Assembly (NCBI GenBank): GCA_025351325.1
Contig: JANXWE010000045.1
Span: 1 to 40,962 of the forward strand
Direction of reading: 5' to 3'
Source of the DNA: Fimbriiglobus sp.
GTDB taxonomy: Bacteria; Planctomycetota; Planctomycetia; Gemmatales; Gemmataceae
Length of the DNA: 40,962 bases
Each line of letters opens with the position of its first letter. Position 1 is the first letter of the stretch. The position numbers and the translations under genes were made by a program. A model generated the notes under the pieces. The model was not told the DNA's origin, ran no database searches, and was given only the letters and a program-made list of their open reading frames with translations. Positions 16,808-24,610 of this stretch are shown in pieces.

Positions 16808-16828
16808 ATAATGTCAATTATGTTTACT
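16808..16828. promoter_or_regulatory. palindrome and repeated 11-mer, possible operator
   Basis: ATAAT-gtca-ATTAT (16808-16821) is a perfect short palindrome. It runs into TTATGTTTACT (16818-16828), an exact copy of 15847-15857 in the marR promoter. The two sites flank the SRPBCC-marR pair. This could be a second MarR site or a metal-regulator site for the downstream zinc-type operon. Confidence 0.35.
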
Positions 16829-16932
16829 TTTTGAGCCGTGAATTCTCTGGAATCCCAGCGGATCGCTCACCGAACCCAAAACCCCCGGTGACGCGGGTAC
16901 CACTCACGCCCACGCCGGCGTATAGTCGCACC

Positions 16933-18219
16933 ATGGATGCAAACACGAACCCGGCCACCCTCCGCGTCGGTATGGTCGGCCTCGGGATGATCTTCGAAGA
17001 AACCTACCGATCGTTCTTCGAACAGGTCGCAAAGCGAGGTCTGTTCCAACGATCCACCGGGCCGGTCGAAATCGAACTCGCGGCCGTGGCCACGCGAACC
17101 GGAACGCGCGCCGAACGCTACCGAGCCGGCGCTCCGGTTCAACTTCGACGCTTTGAAAGTTTTACCGGGGACGGTGCCGTTGCTCGGTTGGCCGAGTCCG
17201 AGCTCAACGTCGTCTGCGTGGCCTCCCCCGACGACCGTCACTTCGAGGCGGCGCTCGCCGCGCTCATGGCCGGCAAACATGTTTTGATCGAAAAGCCGTC
17301 GGTGCTGTCGCTGCCAGAACTCGATCAACTTTCGGAGGTCGCCCGGCGGAATCGTCTCCTCGCCAAAGTTGTCTACCACAAGTTGCTCGATCCGGATCAC
17401 AAGAAACTGCGCACGCTCGTGGTCGATGGGACGCTCCAGCACGTCAACAACGGGTACTGTTCCCTGCTCGAACCGAAGTCGATCAGTGGGGGTCAATTTG
17501 CCGAGTGGATTGTCGGTCGCAATCCAGCGACGTACGTTGCGGTGCATTACCTGAAGTTGATCGATTTCACCTTCGGATCCGATTGCCAACTCAACCGTAT
17601 TTCTGCGACCGGTCAACGAGGATTGGTGGGCACCCCGGAAAGCTCGACCTGGGACTCGGTGCAGTTGCAGGTGTCGTACCGCTACCCCGATTCACGCGAG
17701 GCGACTTTTGATATTCACACGAGCTGGGTCACGCCCGATAACTTTCCCGGTTACGTCGAGCAAGAAGTACAGTTCCGCTTCGACAACGGCATCTGGTTGG
17801 CCCACCAGCGCAAACGCGGTGTGGAACTCGCCATTGAAGGGCGGACGCCGCACGAGCACAAAAATACGCCCAACCACCATTACAACGGGACGTTCCTCGA
17901 GCCGTGGGGCGAACGCAGTCAACGCGGATACGGCATCGAGGTACTCGAACGATTCTTCGGCGAAGTCGCCCAGGTCGAATTCGGCGGTCCAAAATCCGAA
18001 CGCGAAGACCGCTTGAACCAGTTGCAAACTCTCCGTTACAACGACCTCTCGGCCGACCGGAATTGTGTGGCGATCGTCCAAGCACTCGAAGCGATCCTTC
18101 ACGAGCATGCGGCAGGGAATCCAGGCTGTTCAGTGGTGGTCAACTCGGCTGCCGGGGGGTTGGTGTTGCAGCGTCCCGGCAGCGCGCTCCAGAACGTCTT
18201 GTACGCCGCGCCCGTTTGA
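16933..18219 (+). CDS. Gfo/Idh/MocA-family oxidoreductase
   Basis: 428 residues. An N-terminal Rossmann segment, LRVGMVGLGMIFEETYRSFF, binds NAD(P). VVCVASPDDRHFEAALAALM and the EKP motif at 120-122 (LIEKPSVLS) are typical of this dehydrogenase family, which oxidises or reduces sugars, inositols and related alcohols. The second domain lacks anything that fixes the substrate. I chose ATG 16933 since it begins just before the Rossmann fold; an upstream ATG at 16765 would add 56 proline-rich residues. A TATAGT at 16921-16926 sits so close that the message may be leaderless. It is the first gene of a five-gene plus-strand run, 30 bp before the aminotransferase. Confidence 0.85.
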   Translation: MDANTNPATLRVGMVGLGMIFEETYRSFFEQVAKRGLFQRSTGPVEIELAAVATRTGTRAERYRAGAPVQLRRFESFTGDGAVARLAESELNVVCVASPDDRHFEAALAALMAGKHVLIEKPSVLSLPELDQLSEVARRNRLLAKVVYHKLLDPDHKKLRTLVVDGTLQHVNNGYCSLLEPKSISGGQFAEWIVGRNPATYVAVHYLKLIDFTFGSDCQLNRISATGQRGLVGTPESSTWDSVQLQVSYRYPDSREATFDIHTSWVTPDNFPGYVEQEVQFRFDNGIWLAHQRKRGVELAIEGRTPHEHKNTPNHHYNGTFLEPWGERSQRGYGIEVLERFFGEVAQVEFGGPKSEREDRLNQLQTLRYNDLSADRNCVAIVQALEAILHEHAAGNPGCSVVVNSAAGGLVLQRPGSALQNVLYAAPV

Positions 18220-18249
18220 ACTCTGACTGACACTGGGTAGGTTGAAATA

Positions 18250-19674
18250 ATGGACTTTTCGATTCGCCACCACGACGAAGCCGCGTCGAACCGCACCCGG
18301 CACGATGCCAGTCAGTTCGAGCCACGCTCGCTGCGCACGTTCACACCCACGCAAGCGGTACTCTCTCGAAGTGCTGGGATTTATCACTGGACTCCCGAAG
18401 GCAAACGGCTCTTCGATTTCACCTCCGGAGTCCTGGTGGCCAATCTCGGCCACAATCCCATCCGCTGGATGGAACGCTTTTGTAGCTACATGGGTTGGCC
18501 GAGTTCTAACGCCCAATCTGCTGCTGAAACTTTACGGAATGGGCCAATCCCAAAAGGATTCTTCTCCGGTGTCGCCATGACCACGTACAACGCGGTCACT
18601 CCGCTCGAAACATTGGCTAGCCAGCGTTTGGTGGAGGCACTGCAAGCCCGTCCCGGTGGCGAGCGGATGCAACAAGTGATGTGGGCCGCATCTGGTTCCG
18701 AGGCGATTCAGAAAGCACTTTGGGCCGCATTGGCCATCGACCGCACTCGGCCGATGATCTTGGCCACGCGGTACGGGTTCCACGGCAAAAAAGGTTTGTC
18801 GAACGCCATCACGGGCTCGGAAACCGATTCGGAACGTGACCCGCGTGTGAAATTCATCCGCTTTCCGATGCACGAATGCCGAGACGTTGCGAACCGGGAT
18901 GACCCGTTCGAATCAGCCCCTTTCGAGGCGGAATTGAACGCACTCGTCTATCAATTCGGGAGGAAAATTGGCACGCTCATCACCGAGCCGTACCTCGGCG
19001 GTGGCGGCTCATATCATCCACCGAAAGCATACCTTCAACTGTTGCAACGCTTTTGTCGGGAACACGACATCATCTTCATTCTCGACGAAGTACAAGCGAA
19101 CTTCGGGCGAACCGGTGACCTGTTCGCCTACGAAACTTACGGCTTGGAACCCGATCTGGTGATCCTCGGTAAGGGCTTAGGCAACGGAGTTCCCGTCGCA
19201 GCGGTCGTCGGCCGGCGCGACATTTTCGATGCGCTCGAATACGGCGAAGGTTCAGATACCTGGAGCGCGAACCCGCTCAACTGCGCCGCCGTATTAGCCA
19301 CACTCGACGAGTTCGAAACCAACGATATCTTGGGTGCCGCGCGTGCGACATCGGCCGTGATCGAAGCCGGTTTGGTGGTACTGAAACGATTTCCATTCGT
19401 GGCCCACGTTCGGGGTGAACGTGGTGGCATGGTCTGGGGCATCGAGTTTCAAGATTGGGCAAAGCTCACCGCTCCGGATTGGGCCAACCGGTTCGTGATG
19501 CACTCCTATCTTGGTTCGGGTGGAGCTTCGGATGGCGTCCATTTACTCGGCCCACTGGCGAAAAAAGTCGTTCGGATCTCCCCTCCCCTCGTGACGACTA
19601 TTCCGGAAGCTCGCCAAGCTTTAGCCTTGCTCCACGCCGCCGCAGAACGAATGACACAGAAAGCCGAATCATGA
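18250..19674 (+). CDS. class III PLP-dependent aminotransferase
   Basis: 474 residues of fold-type I aminotransferase. Visible landmarks are the N-terminal RLFDFTSGVLVANLGHNP, the cofactor phosphate segment WAASGSEAIQKALWAAL, the aspartate loop FILDEVQANFGRTGDLF, and the Schiff-base lysine K308 in VILGKGLGNGVPVAAVVG. Class III enzymes use GABA, ornithine, beta-alanine or amino sugars; the substrate here is not evident. The stop codon overlaps the start of the next gene (ATGA), tying its translation to a metal permease, an odd partner for this enzyme. Confidence 0.9.
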   Translation: MDFSIRHHDEAASNRTRHDASQFEPRSLRTFTPTQAVLSRSAGIYHWTPEGKRLFDFTSGVLVANLGHNPIRWMERFCSYMGWPSSNAQSAAETLRNGPIPKGFFSGVAMTTYNAVTPLETLASQRLVEALQARPGGERMQQVMWAASGSEAIQKALWAALAIDRTRPMILATRYGFHGKKGLSNAITGSETDSERDPRVKFIRFPMHECRDVANRDDPFESAPFEAELNALVYQFGRKIGTLITEPYLGGGGSYHPPKAYLQLLQRFCREHDIIFILDEVQANFGRTGDLFAYETYGLEPDLVILGKGLGNGVPVAAVVGRRDIFDALEYGEGSDTWSANPLNCAAVLATLDEFETNDILGAARATSAVIEAGLVVLKRFPFVAHVRGERGGMVWGIEFQDWAKLTAPDWANRFVMHSYLGSGGASDGVHLLGPLAKKVVRISPPLVTTIPEARQALALLHAAAERMTQKAES

Positions 19675-20681
19675 TCGAAGAGTGGTTGAAAGCGATCGTG
19701 GAAAGCATCGCGCTGACGCTCAGTTCCCCCGACAGCAAAGTCTACCCGTTGGAAGTGCGTGCCGTGCTCGCGGTGCTCCTCGTCAGCCTCACCTGCGGAA
19801 TCGTCGGTTCACTCGTCATCGGCCACCGAATGGCTTTCTTCAGCGACGCGATGGCCCACACGGCTTTCGCCGGTGTCTCGCTCGCCCTCCTGGGCATCAT
19901 CCTCGCCACGGGTGCAACTTCGAGCAAAGCCGTCGAGCCCTACCTCTGGGTGATTCCCCTGGTGATGTGTGGCATCGGGGCCCTCGCCGGAATTCTGATT
20001 GCCTTCGTCCGTGAGAAGACCAACTTGGCGAACGACACCGTCATCGGTGTCTTCTTCGCCTTTGCGCTCGGCCTCGCCGCGCTGCTCTTGCGGCCTCTGC
20101 GCAAGATCGTCACGTTCGATCTCGAAGGATATTTGTTCGGCGACCTCACCAGCATTACGGAAAAGGATCTCCTGATTTTGGCGACTCTCGCACTGGCGAC
20201 AATCTTCATCGTCGGCGGGCGGTACAACAGTTTCGTCTTCGGCAGTTTCAATCCGAGCTTGGCCCGATCCCGCGGGCTGGCCGTCCGGTTGAACAACTAT
20301 CTGTTCATCGTGCTGCTGGCCATGGTGGTGAATCTGTCGATTCGGGCCGTGGGGATTCTGCTCATCAATGCTCTGTTGATCGTTCCGGCGGCAGCCGCTG
20401 CCAACGTCTCCAGCAATCTGCGGCGGATGTTCTGGTTCACCTGTTTGGGCAGCGTGCTCGCGGGGTTGATCGGTTACAACCTCAGCACCAAAATGGGCAT
20501 CTCGTTGAATGGCTCCGAAGCGTTGCCTGTCGGCCCTGCCGGGGCCATCGTGTTGGTCGTGGTCGCTTGGTTCGTATTCAGTTTGGGTTTGAGAGCCGTC
20601 CGGCAGAAGTTTTTCGGTGCTGTCGGTCGAGCCGGTTGCACCGCCGATCATGGCGATGGACAATATCCCCATGCTCATTGA
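19671..20681 (+). CDS. ABC-3 family metal (zinc/manganese) transporter permease
   Basis: 336 residues with 8-9 hydrophobic helices. ABC-3 signatures are seen in GHRMAFFSDAMAHTAFAGVS near the N-terminus, then VIGVFFAFALGLAALLL and ALLIVPAAAAANVSSNLRRM. Such permeases (ZnuB, MntB, TroC) work with an ATPase and a binding protein that feed Zn or Mn to the cytoplasm, but neither partner gene is nearby. The ATG at 19671 shares bases with the upstream TGA. The polar C-terminal tail (CTADHGDGQYPHAH) contains cysteine and histidines that may bind metal. Confidence 0.88.
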   Translation: MIEEWLKAIVESIALTLSSPDSKVYPLEVRAVLAVLLVSLTCGIVGSLVIGHRMAFFSDAMAHTAFAGVSLALLGIILATGATSSKAVEPYLWVIPLVMCGIGALAGILIAFVREKTNLANDTVIGVFFAFALGLAALLLRPLRKIVTFDLEGYLFGDLTSITEKDLLILATLALATIFIVGGRYNSFVFGSFNPSLARSRGLAVRLNNYLFIVLLAMVVNLSIRAVGILLINALLIVPAAAAANVSSNLRRMFWFTCLGSVLAGLIGYNLSTKMGISLNGSEALPVGPAGAIVLVVVAWFVFSLGLRAVRQKFFGAVGRAGCTADHGDGQYPHAH

Positions 20682-20743
20682 ACCCCCCCTTCCCGCCCGG
20701 CGTAGAATTTCTGTAGCCACTCGACAGCATTGGAAAGGTCATC

Positions 20744-21778
20744 GTGGACGCTAGCGTCATCCAAGATTTCGTCATCAACTTCATCGCCGTGATTTGGCAG
20801 GCCATGCCGTTCATTCTACTCGGGGCGCTCATCGCCGGGATTTTGGAAGAATTGCTGCCACAAGATGCCATCACGCGGTTCCTTCCCAAACACTTCGTGC
20901 CGGCCGTTCTGGTCGGCGGTGCCCTCGGGCTGATATTCCCGATGTGCGAGTGCGGCATCGTGGTGGTGATGCGACGACTCTTGCGGAAGGGTCTCCCGTT
21001 ATCGTGCTGCGTGGCCTACATGCTCGCGGGGCCGATTGTCAACGTGGTGGTATTGATGAGCACGTGGTACGCGTTCAAAGAGTTCAAAGTCGGCCCGGAC
21101 GGTGATTCCCTCGGGCCACCGATGGTGCTCCTCCGAGCGGGCCTCGGTTACATCATCGCGTGCTCGACCGGCTTTGCGATTCACTTCGTTGAGAAGCGCA
21201 GTAAAACTCGGCTCCTCACCGATGCAGCCATGCCGCCAGTGGCCGCGAAGCGGAAACTCTCGCTCACGGTGGTGGAAGTCGAGGCGCCCAAACCGAAGAA
21301 ATCGTTCGCCCAACGACTCAACAACATTACGTCCGTCGCCCTGCACGACTTCATGGACATCATGGTGTTCCTGATTCTCGGCTCGGCCCTCGCCGCGCTG
21401 ATGCGAACCAACCCGGCCTGGGTGACCTCGTTTGAAGATCTCTCGCGTTCACAACCGCTCGTCGCCATCCCGGCGATGATGGCCCTGGCCGTGCTACTCT
21501 GCCTCTGCAGCGAAGCGGATGCCTTCCTCGCGGCCAGTTTCACCAAAGCCAGCGTCTCGGCAAAGATCTCATTCCTCGTGCTCGGGCCGATGATCGATAT
21601 CAAACTGTTACTCATGTATACGCGGGTCTTCCGCTGGAAACTGATCGCCGCCATCGTGCCCTGCGTGGTGCTCCAAGTTTTCATTTACAGCATCATCGTC
21701 CACCAACTGTACAACCCGCAGAAAACTGGCGAAGCCACAGTGATCGCCACCCCGGATGCGTCGGCTACCACCAAATAA
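20744..21778 (+). CDS. YraQ-type permease (DUF318/ArsP-like)
   Basis: 344 residues, about eight transmembrane spans in two halves separated by a charged loop (about 150-190). The signature FPMCECGIVVVMRRLLRKGL includes a C-E-C pair (C68, C70), with PLSCCVAYMLAGPIVN after it; the second half has LCLCSEADAFLAASF. The family includes arsenical exporters and the Bacillus YcgR protein, which is encoded with YcgQ under Zur control. The start is GTG 20744 with GGAAAGG 5 nt upstream. It is followed 24 bp later by the TIGR03943 partner. Confidence 0.88.
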   Translation: MDASVIQDFVINFIAVIWQAMPFILLGALIAGILEELLPQDAITRFLPKHFVPAVLVGGALGLIFPMCECGIVVVMRRLLRKGLPLSCCVAYMLAGPIVNVVVLMSTWYAFKEFKVGPDGDSLGPPMVLLRAGLGYIIACSTGFAIHFVEKRSKTRLLTDAAMPPVAAKRKLSLTVVEVEAPKPKKSFAQRLNNITSVALHDFMDIMVFLILGSALAALMRTNPAWVTSFEDLSRSQPLVAIPAMMALAVLLCLCSEADAFLAASFTKASVSAKISFLVLGPMIDIKLLLMYTRVFRWKLIAAIVPCVVLQVFIYSIIVHQLYNPQKTGEATVIATPDASATTK

Positions 21779-21802
21779 CCCGACCCTTTGTGAGGATTTG
21801 CA

Positions 21803-22714
21803 ATGGATCATGTCATCGACCCCGCCCTGCCCCAAGGTGCCGGCCACGATCACAACCATGATCACGGGCCGAACCTGAGCGACTACTACATCGAACAGTT
21901 GCTCACGATTTTCATCTGCGGGGCTTTCGGTATCGTCGCCATCCTGATGTACTATTTGGACATGTTGAAGTTTCTGCTCGCACCCGCCTTCTACGACTTC
22001 GTCCTCATCGGCGGCATCGGTTTACTCGTCGTCACGCTGCTCCGCGGCATCAGCCTGTGGACCTCCGTCGGCAGCGAGCAAGTTCACGATCACGCGCATC
22101 ACGATCACAAACCGGGCGAAGTCTGCGACGACCCCTCCCATTCCCACGACGATGACGATCACAGTGCGGACGATCACGCGCACGGCAATATTTACTGGCG
22201 GATGGTGGTGCTTGTATTCCCGATCGTGCTGTTCACGATGGGCCTGCCGAACAAGACGTTCAGCAAAGATTACATCGAAGCCAAACTCGGAAAAGACGGT
22301 GCCCTCGGTGAACTTCGAGACGTCGCCGAACGCACTGGGGAAGCCACCTACGACTTCAGTAGTTTGGGGATCGCATCGGCCAACGAAGACACGCGTCGTT
22401 CGCTCGAAGGAACCCCCGCGCGGATCAAAGGACAGCTCCGCCACATCCCCGGCAGCCCCGATGAATTCGGACTCTTTTACCTGAAGATCACCTGCTGCAC
22501 CACCGACGCGGTACCACTGAAGGCCCGCATCAAAGTGGATCGCCCCAGCCTCGCCGACTCGTTCAAGAAATTGTTCCCGGCGAATGCCAAGAGCCACCAG
22601 TGGGTCACCGTGAGCGGGACGATCCAGTTCGCCAAACTGGAAAGTGGCGAGTACATCACGGTGCTCCGCGTCAAAGACGGCAACGGCATCACCGCGACCG
22701 AACCCGTCTACTGA
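21803..22714 (+). CDS. histidine-rich TIGR03943 / DUF1980 protein
   Basis: 303 residues. Two histidine/aspartate-rich stretches probably bind metal: residues 13-22 (GHDHNHDHGP) and about 95-125 (HDHAHHDH, HSHDDDDHSADDHAHG). Three hydrophobic spans precede a periplasmic or outer beta-rich domain containing LRHIPGSPDEFGLFYLKITC and CCTTDAVPLKARI, typical of DUF1980. The Bacillus homologue YcgQ is encoded next to YcgR and both are zinc-repressed, so a zinc-handling role is inferred. GAGG lies 7 nt before ATG 21803. It is the last gene before the terminator at 22738. Confidence 0.85.
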   Translation: MDHVIDPALPQGAGHDHNHDHGPNLSDYYIEQLLTIFICGAFGIVAILMYYLDMLKFLLAPAFYDFVLIGGIGLLVVTLLRGISLWTSVGSEQVHDHAHHDHKPGEVCDDPSHSHDDDDHSADDHAHGNIYWRMVVLVFPIVLFTMGLPNKTFSKDYIEAKLGKDGALGELRDVAERTGEATYDFSSLGIASANEDTRRSLEGTPARIKGQLRHIPGSPDEFGLFYLKITCCTTDAVPLKARIKVDRPSLADSFKKLFPANAKSHQWVTVSGTIQFAKLESGEYITVLRVKDGNGITATEPVY

Positions 22715-22737
22715 GCAAGGTTTCGGAAAGTACTATT

Positions 22738-22768
22738 GCCCGCGATCGTCCAGATCGCGGGCATTTTT
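22738..22768 (+). terminator. strong intrinsic terminator of the zinc-type operon
   Basis: Perfect 10-bp stem GCCCGCGATC (22738-22747) and GATCGCGGGC (22753-22762), 5-nt loop, then ATTTTT. It lies 24 bp after the DUF1980 stop. Confidence 0.93.
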
Positions 22769-22817
22769 CGTTCCGGGGGCACCCAGAGCGTTATCGGAAA
22801 TTTGTTCACAACCGAGA

Positions 22818-22846
22818 TTGAATAGTGATACCGCGTACAGTATTTT
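22818..22846 (+). promoter_or_regulatory. candidate promoter in the AT-richer spacer before the gene remnant
   Basis: TTGAAT (22818-22823), 17-bp spacer, TATTTT (22841-22846). It lies about 100 bp ahead of the remnant ATG at 22946 and could now drive the reductase gene at 23112. Confidence 0.4.
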
Positions 22847-22913
22847 AAACATGAGTATATTTGGATGTGAGCGCTTGGATACGCGCATCGTCTGGTGGTC
22901 GTGGCGAACCCCC

Positions 22914-23008
22914 TTACCTTGGAAACCCAATCACAAATAGACACCATGAGTGTGAAGAAAGAAGCCTCCGGACGCTGTTCGGTCGAAGTCGAGCTTCCCG
23001 GCAGATAG
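22914..23008 (+). pseudogene. truncated, diverged copy of the SRPBCC gene start
   Basis: The frame from ATG 22946 reads MSVKKEASGRCSVEVELPGR and then stops at 23006-23008. It matches MSVTKEASGRRSVQVEVEVPG, the start of the intact gene at 23798. The 32 bp ahead of each ATG also align at equal spacing, from ttacc (22914 and 23766) through gaaaccca to the start. The copy is therefore a partial duplication or the relic of a former paralogue, including its ribosome-site region. Nothing else is recognisable between 22769 and 23111. Confidence 0.75.
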
Positions 23009-23111
23009 CTGGCGAAATTATGGAGATCGATGTCGATTTACATAAGTCGCGTTCGACTACTGTTCGGTGTCGGGATTAAAACGGCAAATTTCGAACAGAT
23101 GGAGAGCCGAA

Positions 23112-23690
23112 ATGAGAAAGATGAGAATCTTTGCACACATCTCGCTGGACGGCGTGATTTCGCCCGGTGGCCCGAACGAAAACAGCGACTACGCGAACGG
23201 CGGATGGACGGCACACTATCGAACTCCGGCCGGGGCAGCGGCCGTCGCCGAGGCACAGGGCAAGAACTTCGATCTGTTGCTTGGCCGCCGCACCTACGAT
23301 TTTTGGGCCGGCTACTGGCCAAAGGCCGGTAACAGTCCGATAGCGGACGGTCTGAACGCCGCGACGAAATACGTCGCCACCCACAGGCCGGACAGCCTCG
23401 AATGGGGTCCGGTCGGCGACCTCGGAGCGAACATCTTAGAGGGTGTTCGCGGCATTAAGTCAAAGGATGGCCCCGACCTGATCGTCTGGGGAAGTTCGAC
23501 CCTGACGTCCGTATTGCTCGAACAAGGACTGGTCGACGAGGTTGTGCTGCTCGTCTACCCGGTCTTGTTGGGCCTAGGTAAACGCTTCTTTTCGGATAGT
23601 GCCGACCCGCGAGGACTCGCTCTCGTCAGCACGAAGGCCATGTCTTCGGGCATTCTGATGAACACCTATCGACACGTGGGATCGCTGTAA
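23112..23690 (+). CDS. RibD C-terminal / dihydrofolate-reductase-like family protein
   Basis: 192 residues with the DHFR-like fold of the RibD C-terminal domain: an N-terminal MRIFAHISLDGVISPGG, the LLLGRRTYDFWAGYW motif, DLIVWGSSTLTSVLLEQGL (the NADPH-binding Gly-rich turn), and LVDEVVLLVYPVLLGLGKRFF. Stand-alone members are common in soil bacteria beside SRPBCC proteins and ECF sigma factors; their substrates are unknown. GGAG lies 7-10 nt upstream of ATG 23112. The intact SRPBCC gene follows 107 bp downstream, and a remnant of it precedes. Confidence 0.88.
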   Translation: MRKMRIFAHISLDGVISPGGPNENSDYANGGWTAHYRTPAGAAAVAEAQGKNFDLLLGRRTYDFWAGYWPKAGNSPIADGLNAATKYVATHRPDSLEWGPVGDLGANILEGVRGIKSKDGPDLIVWGSSTLTSVLLEQGLVDEVVLLVYPVLLGLGKRFFSDSADPRGLALVSTKAMSSGILMNTYRHVGSL

Positions 23691-23797
23691 ATCCAACCGT
23701 TGCTGACTACAGCAGCTGAGTGGTTCGACATCGGCCAAGCGGTGACGCCCCGCCTAACTCGATCTTTACCGCAGAAACCCAAACCCACGGAGCCAAC

Positions 23798-24610
23798 ATG
23801 AGCGTGACAAAAGAAGCCTCCGGACGACGTTCCGTCCAAGTGGAAGTCGAAGTTCCCGGCACGCCCGAGGAAGTCTGGCAGGCCATTGCGACCGGGCCGG
23901 GTATCTCGTCTTGGTTTATGCCGACGGAGTTCGAGGAGCAGGACGGAAAGCCCATCGCAGTGATGATGAACTTCGGCCCGGGCATGGTGCCCCGCTCGAC
24001 CGTGACGGACTGGGATCCGCCGCGAATGTTTGCCGCGCAGGGCGAGGGATGGGGTGGCTCGCCGCCCATCGCGACCGAGTGGAGTGTCGAAGCCCGCGCC
24101 GGTGGCACCTGCATCGTCCGCGTGGTGCATAGTCTCTTCGCCAGCACGGACGAATGGGATCACCAACTGATCGGCACCGAATCGGGCTGGCCCGCCTTCT
24201 TCCGCACCCTGCGGATTTATCTCACGCACTTCCGCGGCCAACGCTCCGCGATCATGCAGTTCGTGGCTCCCTTCACAGGGACTGAAGCGGAGGCCTGGGA
24301 CTCGCTGACCACGGCGTTGGGAGTGAAAAGCTTGAGCGTTGGGCAGCGCTGGACGACGCCCACGGGTGTCCCGCCATTCAGCGGCATGGTGGAGTATTTC
24401 ACCCAGAGTCCTTACGACGCCCTGCTGCGGCTCGAAAATCCGAAGCCGGGAGTCGCCGCCTTGGGTGCCTACAACTGTGGCCCGATCATGGTCGCAATGA
24501 ACGTCTATTTGTACGGCGATCAGGCAGCCGAGACCGTCGCCCGTGAGACTCCACTGTGGCAAGCCTGGTTCCAGAAACGCTTCCCGGTGCCGAGCCAGAG
24601 CGAGCCCTAA
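23798..24610 (+). CDS. SRPBCC protein of the AHSA1/activator-of-Hsp90-like type
   Basis: 270 residues. The first half is a helix-grip domain of the AHSA1-like kind: RRSVQVEVEVPGTPEEVWQA, GISSWFMPTEFEEQDGKP and TDWDPPRMFAAQGEGW. The last 110 residues (after HFRGQ) form a second SRPBCC-like or extension segment with AFTGTEAEAWDSL-type sequence. Bacterial members bind small hydrophobic ligands and are not proven Hsp90 activators. ATG 23798 has GGAG 5 nt upstream. The stop shares bases with the convergent oxygenase stop (CTAA, 24607-24610). A truncated copy of its 5' end lies at 22914-23008. Confidence 0.82.
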   Translation: MSVTKEASGRRSVQVEVEVPGTPEEVWQAIATGPGISSWFMPTEFEEQDGKPIAVMMNFGPGMVPRSTVTDWDPPRMFAAQGEGWGGSPPIATEWSVEARAGGTCIVRVVHSLFASTDEWDHQLIGTESGWPAFFRTLRIYLTHFRGQRSAIMQFVAPFTGTEAEAWDSLTTALGVKSLSVGQRWTTPTGVPPFSGMVEYFTQSPYDALLRLENPKPGVAALGAYNCGPIMVAMNVYLYGDQAAETVARETPLWQAWFQKRFPVPSQSEP

